A DNA stretch of 64,000 nucleotides from Malania oleifera (lineage: Eukaryota > Streptophyta > Magnoliopsida > Santalales > Ximeniaceae): NCBI RefSeq assembly GCF_029873635.1, contig NC_080425.1, forward strand, positions 40,241,390-40,305,389, written 5' to 3'. The stretch's first letter is position 1. Each line of letters starts with the position of its first letter. Both the position numbers and the translations under genes were made by a program. Below the pieces are notes generated by a model. It was not told the DNA's origin. It worked only from the letters and a program-made list of their open reading frames with translations, and did not search any database. Below are positions 38,501 through 47,198 of this stretch, piece after piece.

Positions 38501-41500
38501 TTACCGCCAAGGATAGAGGATGTCATTTTATTGATGAGGGAGCAAGCTATGAGCACAACATCAGTCTAAAAAACTTCAGGGACATTCATTTGATACAATA
38601 GGGTATGAGTGACTTCAAGAATATATGTTTCTCTGCTCTATTTGATACACTCCATTTGTTGTGGAGTGTGGGCACAAGAGAACTAATAGATTATACTAGA
38701 GTTAGCCATATAAGTACTAAATTGGGTACTGAAGTACTCCTCAGCATTATCGCTATGAAGTATCCTGACTGACATATCAAATTGAGTCTTTATTTAGGAA
38801 CAAAAGGTACAAAAGAGATCAAGCAACTCGGAATGATCTTTTAATAAATATAACCAAGTCATCCTTGAGTAGTCATCAGCAAACGTAACAAAGTACCGAA
38901 ACCCCAACTTTGATGTGACATGACTAGGACCTCAAATATCATAATGGACTAGGATGAAAGGACTAACCACTCGTTTGTCAACCCGGGAAGCAAAGGGAAC
39001 ACGATGATGCTTGCCCAATTGACAAAACTCGCACTCAAGATTTGACACAGAACCCAATGCAAGAACTAGCTGCTTCAACTTGTCCAAGGACAGATGACCA
39101 AGGTGACAATGGATTTGAAGTGGTGTGGCTGCGACTATGCAGACAATGGGTGGAGAAAGTGACTCAAAGCAATAAAGTCCACGAGCCTCACATCTTGTGT
39201 CAATTTTATTTCTTGTCTTCGGATCTTGAATTACCACAAAATCAGGAAAGAATGTGACAGAACAATTTAGTGACTTTGTTAGCTTACTGATTGAAAGGAG
39301 ATTTAGGAATGTATAAAGTAGAAGAAAGAGAGATGGAAGGAATAGGATTTATTATTCTTATCCCTTTAACAGCAATAGTTGACCCTTCAGTAAGGGTAAC
39401 TTGAGGTAGATTTTTAGGATCCTGGAGATCAGAAAAGAAGTTGGTTGCACTTGTTATATGATTAGTGGCAGTAGAATCGATAACCCAAGTATTAGTAGGA
39501 AGGATACCAGATGACATATAGACTATAGGATTACCTTTCTGGGCAAAAAAACACAATGTGATAAAATGCTTGTTGAGACGATTGATATTGTAGAAACCTT
39601 GAATACCCCTTTGATATAGCCATAGTACGTGGTTCACTCAAACGAGTGACTAACGAAGGAACCATACTTTTGGGATTTGCAAACTCCATCCCAACATTCA
39701 CAAACTCAGATCGATGATCATAAGATTAATTGCTGGAACAATCGGAACGATCACGAACAAGGTGACCCACCATGAACAAGTCACAAATAAATCAGTACAA
39801 GGCGGCTGCCACAGCACCAAGAACTCAGACGCAGCCCCAAGAAAGCAACACACAGCACTGGAACAATTGGAGAGGTGAACCACTGAAACTACCATGGAGA
39901 AATCACCAACTTATACAATACTGCCAGAGCCTCACAAAAACAGCTTATGAGCACTGCCACTGCTCCCATAAAGTCACTAATGACTGTTACTAACACTGAA
40001 CAACAACTAATGAATTATCATGGGTGCATGGTCGTAACAAAGATTGGATTTTTGAGCAAAACACGTTCAACAGCTTGATTTTTTAATGTATGGAAGGAAT
40101 TAGAGGATTGAATAAAAAACACAGCAAATCCCACTGTTTCAGACCCAATAAACTCAATAACCATTGATAAACTGCTTCACTAAGCATCAAACAACCATTC
40201 CTTGGGTGCCACACATGAGCAATTAAAAAAAGGTGAGATCTTTGGGCAAAAAACATCACGAAAAACTCCAGTAACATGTTAATATAGCGATTGGATCACT
40301 GCTGGATGATTTCAGGTCAAAAACATGCCTGAAAGTAGCTTAACATGCCCGCGCGTGGAGTTGGCCCTGGCAGCCTTCGACTGGCACATGAGGGCTCGTG
40401 GGACACTGCCTGGAGATTGGATTTCAGTGGGGGGCTGATCAGCAGTGTCTGTGGGTGACTATGGTGTTGATTTTGCAAAATCTATAATAGATTTGATGTT
40501 CTCAAACAGGCAGTGTTGCCCAGAAGATTCTAGCTATTGGTCTGACTTTCTGCTGCTGCTGGCTGTTTTCTAGGGTTATTGTATTGCTGAAATTTTTTCT
40601 ATATAGAAATGCAGCAGATTTTGGCTTTTAGGCTTTGGTTTTGATGATAGTGGTAACAATTAGGATTTAGGTTTTGGAATCATACTCTGATACCTTGTTG
40701 AATAATTGGGTAAAATGGAAGACCTAAACTCAATGATAGGTCTTCTCCCTCTATTTATAATATATGTCAAGTATGATTGGAATGACCATAATGCCCTTAC
40801 TAACTCACAATTCTGCTGCTGGTTGTTTTCTAGGGTTATAGTATTACTGAAAATTTTTCTATGATGATAGAAATGCAGCGGATTTTGAGTTTTAGGCTTT
40901 GGTTTTGATAATAGTGGTAACAATTAGGGTTTAGGTTTTAGAATCATACTCTAATACCATGTTGAATAATTGGGTAAAATGGAAGACCTAAACTCAATGA
41001 TAGGTCTTTCCCTCTATTTATAATGTATGTCAAGTACAATTGGAATGACCATAATGCCCTTACTAACTCACAATTATTACTAACCAAACTCTAACAATTA
41101 ATAATAATGCTAAATGACTAAATAACCATTAACAAGAAGAAAAGAGAAATTTGTCCCAACCAAGAATTCAAAGAATGATTTACAAGAATAGACTCCCGAA
41201 GAATCCAACAACCAATACTGACTATCATTTTCGGAAGATACCCTACAATTATTCAACATAATCAAAAAGAAGATAACTCAATAGTTTACCTATCATTCAG
41301 GGCTCTGCAGAAGTGAAAACCCCATGAGGGTAAAGGACCACTTGAGTCTACTCTAAACAAAGAAATGGGATCATTTTGCCCTGAGCTCAATCAAAAAAGG
41401 GGAGGAAAAGAGGTGGACAAAACAGCATTCCTCATCCATAGGTCTTTCCGAAAATGGATATTACAACCCTTACCCAAAACAAATTTAGCATGGGGAATAA

Positions 41501-44500
41501 AGAGAGGGTAAATTAACTTTCCCAGGGCATCTAAAACCCATATTAGTATCTCATCCATTCCCATCAAGTCCAAATTTACTTTTGATTACTTTATGCCACA
41601 ATGAAGAAGCCTCTAGTGGAACTGCCAAAGCCATTTAGCCAGAAGAGCTGTGTTCCTAGATACCAAATTTCCAAGACCCAAACTATCCTTTCTCTTAGTC
41701 CTACAAACCACCTCCCAAGTCACCAAATGATCTCTAGAACCTACTACCACTGACCAAAGAAAATCTCTTATAATTCTTTCAATTTTATTAGCGACTCCCA
41801 TTGAAATTTTAAAAATAGAAAGAAAACACAATGGATTACTAGAATGACAGGCCTGAATTAGAGTAATCCTCCCTCCCAAAGAAAAAAGGGCTCCCTTCCA
41901 CACATCTAAATGCTTGGATCCCAAGAACTAGATGATCTAGGATTACCTCCCAAAGGAACCCTGAGATAGGGAATGGCCAAACTAGTTCAAAGCACCCAAG
42001 TTCCATGGCTAAATCCCTATCACACTCTACAGCCACATTAATAGCTGCATTACTACTCTTACCCAAGTTAATCTTAAGCCCTGAAACCCCTTCAAAGATT
42101 TGAAGGAGCCTCAAAATACTAATGAAAGAAGGCTTATGATCCTCCAGAAAAAAGATAGTATCATCTGTAAATAGAAGGTGCGGCACTGTGATCTCTTCCC
42201 TACCCTTGTTAAGGGCTTTCACTAAACCTCTATCCACCGCCCAATCAACTATCATACTCGAAACATCAGCCACTAACATAAACAATGGAGAAAGAGAATC
42301 TCCTTGTCTAATCCCCCTTGTGACCTTGAACCAAGATTTGGGCTCACCATTCACTATCACTGCAAAATTCACATTAGACATACAACCTTTCATCCATCCA
42401 TGCCATCTCTCTCCAAACCCCTTCCTCACAAAAATCTTATCCATTGGGTTCCAACTCACTCTATCATAATCTTTTTCTAAGTCCAACTTAAAAACAAGCC
42501 TATTCTTCTTCCTTTTTCTATATCCTCAATGGTTTCATTCGCAATCAGGATTGAATCCACAATTCCCCCCCCCCCCCCCCCCCCTCCTCTTCCCCCCCAA
42601 CAAAAGCAATCCGGGCCTTAGAAATAGTCTTATCAAGCACCACACTTAACCTCTTACCTAACAGTTTGGTGATTATTTTATACACTCAAAACAAAACTAA
42701 TCGGTCTATACTTAGAGATCTTGATAGACCTACTTTTCTTAGGCACTAAAGTTGTAAATGTAGAATTGGATCCAGAAAAGAAGGATTCTCATGAAACTTA
42801 CACCTTTTTTTTTTTGTTGGGCTGGTTGCAAAGGTTTATTGGGAATCCTTCATTTTAAGGTTATGTTTGGTTTGCAAAATATCTATTCCTAGGAATAGAT
42901 TAGTTATAATAGGTTATTTACAATTAGTTACATAAGATAGATTTTGTGATAACATAAAGTAAATAATAAGGTGAACCTTTTTATGAGTCCATAACAAGGA
43001 ATAGATAAGGAAATACTATTCCCAAATTTCACCATGGGAATGTCTATTCCTTTCTTATTACATGTTGAATGAAATAATAAGGAGCATACAAGGAAAAGCT
43101 ATTACTCACATTCCTAAAATTTCCACTATAGTTGATCTTACTCTGAGGAATAGCTATTTTGCAAACCAATGTAACCTAAGGGAATATTATATTCTTACCA
43201 CATCAGATTCTAGCCCCAAAACAAACATGGGAATAGGATGCCATGGACATATGGCCCCTTAGTATTTTTGGTTTTCATGATTGAGATGAACACTCAATGC
43301 TTTTGTTTTATATTTATATTTTTTTTAGTTTTGATTGAGATGGTCTTGTCGTTATGCAATTGTTGTGGCACAATGTTTCTAGGAGTGTCTCAATCTTGTC
43401 TGGAAACAAAAAAATTAATTAATTTCTGACACATGAGGCATGTCAGGCAGGTGCCAGAGACTAGCACTTTAGGCTCCTACAAGTGTCGGTGGTTCCTAAG
43501 CGACAAGGACACTGTCATGTCACAGCTTGTTGCAAAGTGCTGCATTTTGTTGCTCCTTTAAGAAACCCCATATATATATTGAAGAGAAGCCAAGAGACAG
43601 TCAAGAGGTTCTTCTACGTTGGTATGTTTAGACCATGGTTACCTGGGACACTCTCCCCTTGGAACTGCAATTCAGATTGCCGTACAAATTTGAGGTTTGA
43701 TGGCATTCCGGATTTATGGGGGTTGGTATTCAAATTGCCAGAAGTGGTGACCCAAATTTATGAACCATTTTCAAATAAAAATCTTGAAGTAACGAAAATA
43801 TTCAGAAATTTCAAAACAAATTGTAAGAAAAAATTGAAAATGTTTGTAGAAGTTCGAGTTCGAGCTGTGCTGGAATATTAAATGGTTGAACTATCAGAGA
43901 GATGGTAGACATGAAATAGCTGCCGCAAAGTTGCTGCTGCGAAGCCTGGACGGTGAGAGAATAGGGCGTCCTGCTGCTGTGTAGCATGTGATGGTGAGAG
44001 AAGAGGACTGCAAAGCCTGCAGTGTCGAGAGAAGATAGCTTTTCTGCTGCTGCAAAGCCTGCGATGGTGAGAGAAGAGGGCTCTCTGCTGCTGCAAAGCC
44101 TGCAATGGTGAGGGAAGAGGGCTTCCTGCTGCTGCGAAGCCTGCAAGAGAGAGAGGGACACCGGCTTCCTGCTACTGGGTGAGACACCAGCTTCCTGCTG
44201 CTGCAATGGTGGATGGCTGTGTGGAGAGAGAGAGAGGATTGAGTACACCCTTTTTTTATTTCGGAAAGAAGGAATGCCAACAGTGTTTGACATGTTTATT
44301 TGGGTACAGCTCATAATTACTAATTTTTTCAGTAAGTACAGCCCCTAATTACAAATTTAATTTTTCATGTCGATTTGTTTATTTGAAGAGCTCAACAACA
44401 TTTTTCACCTAGTGGTATGACATTATAATTAAAAATTTAATACATAATTTACATTGAAAGAAATAACTTAATTTACTAATTAATTGTTGTTTATTTATAA

Positions 44501-47147
44501 TTTATATAATTTAATTGAGTGAGAATAATATGGATAATTTTCTATTCCATCCAAACTAAATTATTCAGAGCTTACCGCGTTCTACATAGCGTATAGACTA
44601 GTTGACCGAATAAGTGGTTCAAGCATAACTATCCAAAATGGCATACCTACTAAGCCTACTTCCCCAAGAACCACATACCTGTTAGGTAGCATCCCCTGTT
44701 GCCATACCTGTACCGTGACCTGAAGTGCAGTGCGTACTACGGTAAATATTTTTTTGACTTTGGAGCCCTAGAGCTGTTATGCCAGCCTTGCAGAGCACCA
44801 CTGGACCTCCTAACCCCTGGAATATCCCTAATTCACTGGATCGACGACAGCAAGAGTCATGTCTTGGTGGAGGAAGATCGTTAGTGTCCTTGCTTCTTTA
44901 CGTTAAGCTTTGAGCCCAGCCAACACGACTGGTAAGTCCTGTTCCAGGCTTCTAGCCTCTTTCTTTTCCTTTCCCCCCCCCCCCCCCAAAAAAAAGTCAA
45001 TCACGAGTTTTCCCCTTTCAATTAATCAAATTAATCTGTTTTTTATTTTTATTTTTTGCTCTGCTGCTGGGCTCTCTAGTATAAATGTTGCTGATGAATG
45101 TATAACTATTGTTTGTAAAATGTGCAATTGATAATTGTGTATGAATGATGTCCATGTGTCATTTTAAATTAAAATCATGTCAATATTTGTCATCTAAGAG
45201 GGAAAAAATGCCTAAACATATATTTTTTATTTAACTTATCCCTATTGTGTCATATCCTCTTTTTTCCAAAATTTCTATGTTTCTCATGTCAGTGTTGGGG
45301 CTACCTAGAGCAATGCGTTGCGCTTTATTATTACAACTGAATGCTTTATGACTGATAATTCTTTATTCGAGGTGGACGATGTTAGATTACCACTTTACCT
45401 AACAGCTTAAGCTATTAAGTTGTGAGCCAACTATGTATATCTAAGCTTTAACACTCCCCTGCACGTGCAGCCCAACAGCACATGGAGAGAGAAACACACA
45501 ATAGATAACACCCATTACAGGGAATGCAATAATTTTTTTATTTAAACGCAGGCAACGAGACTAGAACCCAGGACCTCTTGGTGACCAACTCAGATGCCAT
45601 GTTAGATTTCCACTTTACCTAAAAGCTTAAGCTAGTAGGTTGTGGGTCAACAATGCATATCTAATTTAACAGACAACATGTTTTGTCTGTTTTCCTGCCT
45701 TGTATTTCTTTCCGAACTTTCCTGCTCACATTGATATTGATTCAACTGTTCTCAGAACTGTTCTTGATCTTGTTGCTTTTGATGTATTTATGAATTTTGT
45801 TTCTTTGGGGCTAAGCAACTCTTGAATCCATAATAACAGTTGCTATGAGTTCATTTTGTAGAAAGAACAAATTTATGTACACCAATTACTGAATATTCTT
45901 GGATAATCATTCAAAATGCATGAGCTAGAGGTGTAGAATAGAATGGCTTGGTGATGTTCTTTGTGGTCTGTTGGAATGTAGATTGAACTCCGGAATCCAT
46001 GTCGTAAAGGGAAAAAGCTACTTGTTCTGGATATCGATTATACTCTTTTTGATCATCGGTCCACAGCAGAGAACCCACTTGAACTTATGCGGCCTTGTAA
46101 GTAGTCCATTTATGGATAGCTCTCTAGTTCTCCATGTCTTTGTCTTGGTCACGGTTAATTTTCACATTATCTTTTGCAGACCTACACGAGTTTCTCACTG
46201 CTGTTTATGCAGAGTATGATATCATTATATGGTCTGCAACCAGGTCCGATTTCCTTTTATTTTTCATTTCATTTTGTTTATTTTTTTAAATACATAATGT
46301 GATTTTAAAACATCAACATGGATCTATTTGGCATTTTTAAAGGGACTACTTCGCTGCAGTCTCCCCCCATTTTTGTGATTAACTAGTTCAGGAATTTGTT
46401 TCTTACAGTTGTTTCCTATTCAGCATCAGAGCTTTCAGCTTACCCAAAACCCCACCTTTCTTTTTAGAATGTTTAAACTCTTCAGCTATTCTCATTGTAT
46501 TTTTGAAATCTTTATGAATTGCTGTCATATACAGTGTATATGTTTTTGCCTTTTTTATGCAAAGCAAATATGTGAATCAGTTGTTACTGTTTAGGATTGA
46601 TATATATTGTTGACCCCCAACCTAAATGATTTAAGCTTTTTAGGTAACATGGTTGCTTAACATGTTATTAGAGCTATGGTTGCCAGGACATCTTGGGTTC
46701 TAGTCTTGTTGCCTGCATTCATTTGTTTGTTTGTTAAGAATTATTTTATTCCCTATAATGGCTTATTGGGTGTAGTTAATCTCTGTCCAAATGCAATTGG
46801 ACTGCATGTGCAGCAGAATATGCTAAGGCTTGACATGCATTGTTGGACTGTTGGCCCACAACCTAACAGCATAAGCTCTTAGGGAAAATGGTTGCTTAAC
46901 AGTTTCAGTTCATTGCTTCCTTTCTGCAGATTGAAGTGGATTGAATTGAAGATGGGACAGCTGGGCGTACTCAACAACCCCAACTACAAAATCACGGCTC
47001 TTCTAGACCATCTAGCAATGATAACAGTTCAATCAGATTCTCGTGGGAACTTTGACTGCAAGCCACTTGGCTTGATTTGGACCCAATTCCCTGAGGTATA
47101 ATAATAGTTCTTTTCATTATTCAATCCAACATATGTTTCTTTTGACT

Positions 47148-47198
<51 letters not shown>

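Larger units (their letters stand above)
34910..41134 (-). mobile_element. Ty1/copia retrotransposon inserted in an L1
   Basis: LTRs TGTTGAAT...ATTAACA lie at 34910-35086 and 40960-41134 (about 175 bp). A primer-binding site (complement of actctaatacca, 40948-40959) is next to the right LTR, so the element runs on the minus strand. Order: leader, protease-like site, GAG-pre-integrase, integrase, RT, RNase H, a hAT insertion, polypurine tract (complement of ctccccct) and 3' LTR. Flanking 5-mers are ggaag and agaag, a near-perfect target duplication. Removing the element rejoins the L1 frame (TNFSF to PYKVIW). Confidence 0.9.
20485..45981 (+). other. UBLCP1: UBLCP1 intron 2 (25.5 kb)
   Basis: Phase-0 GT-AG intron, almost entirely occupied by nested retrotransposons and MITEs listed separately. 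Stretches 20485-20730, 21335-21780, 22200-22975 and 32345-34240 have no recognisable element. The last includes a CT-run near 33323-33340 and a possible MITE remnant near 33710-33880. Confidence 0.9.

Noticed and set aside
43811-44314. Ser/Gln-rich minus-strand proteins of 128-167 codons
   Set aside because: All are produced by the 41-bp minisatellite in three overlapping frames, with no conserved domain.
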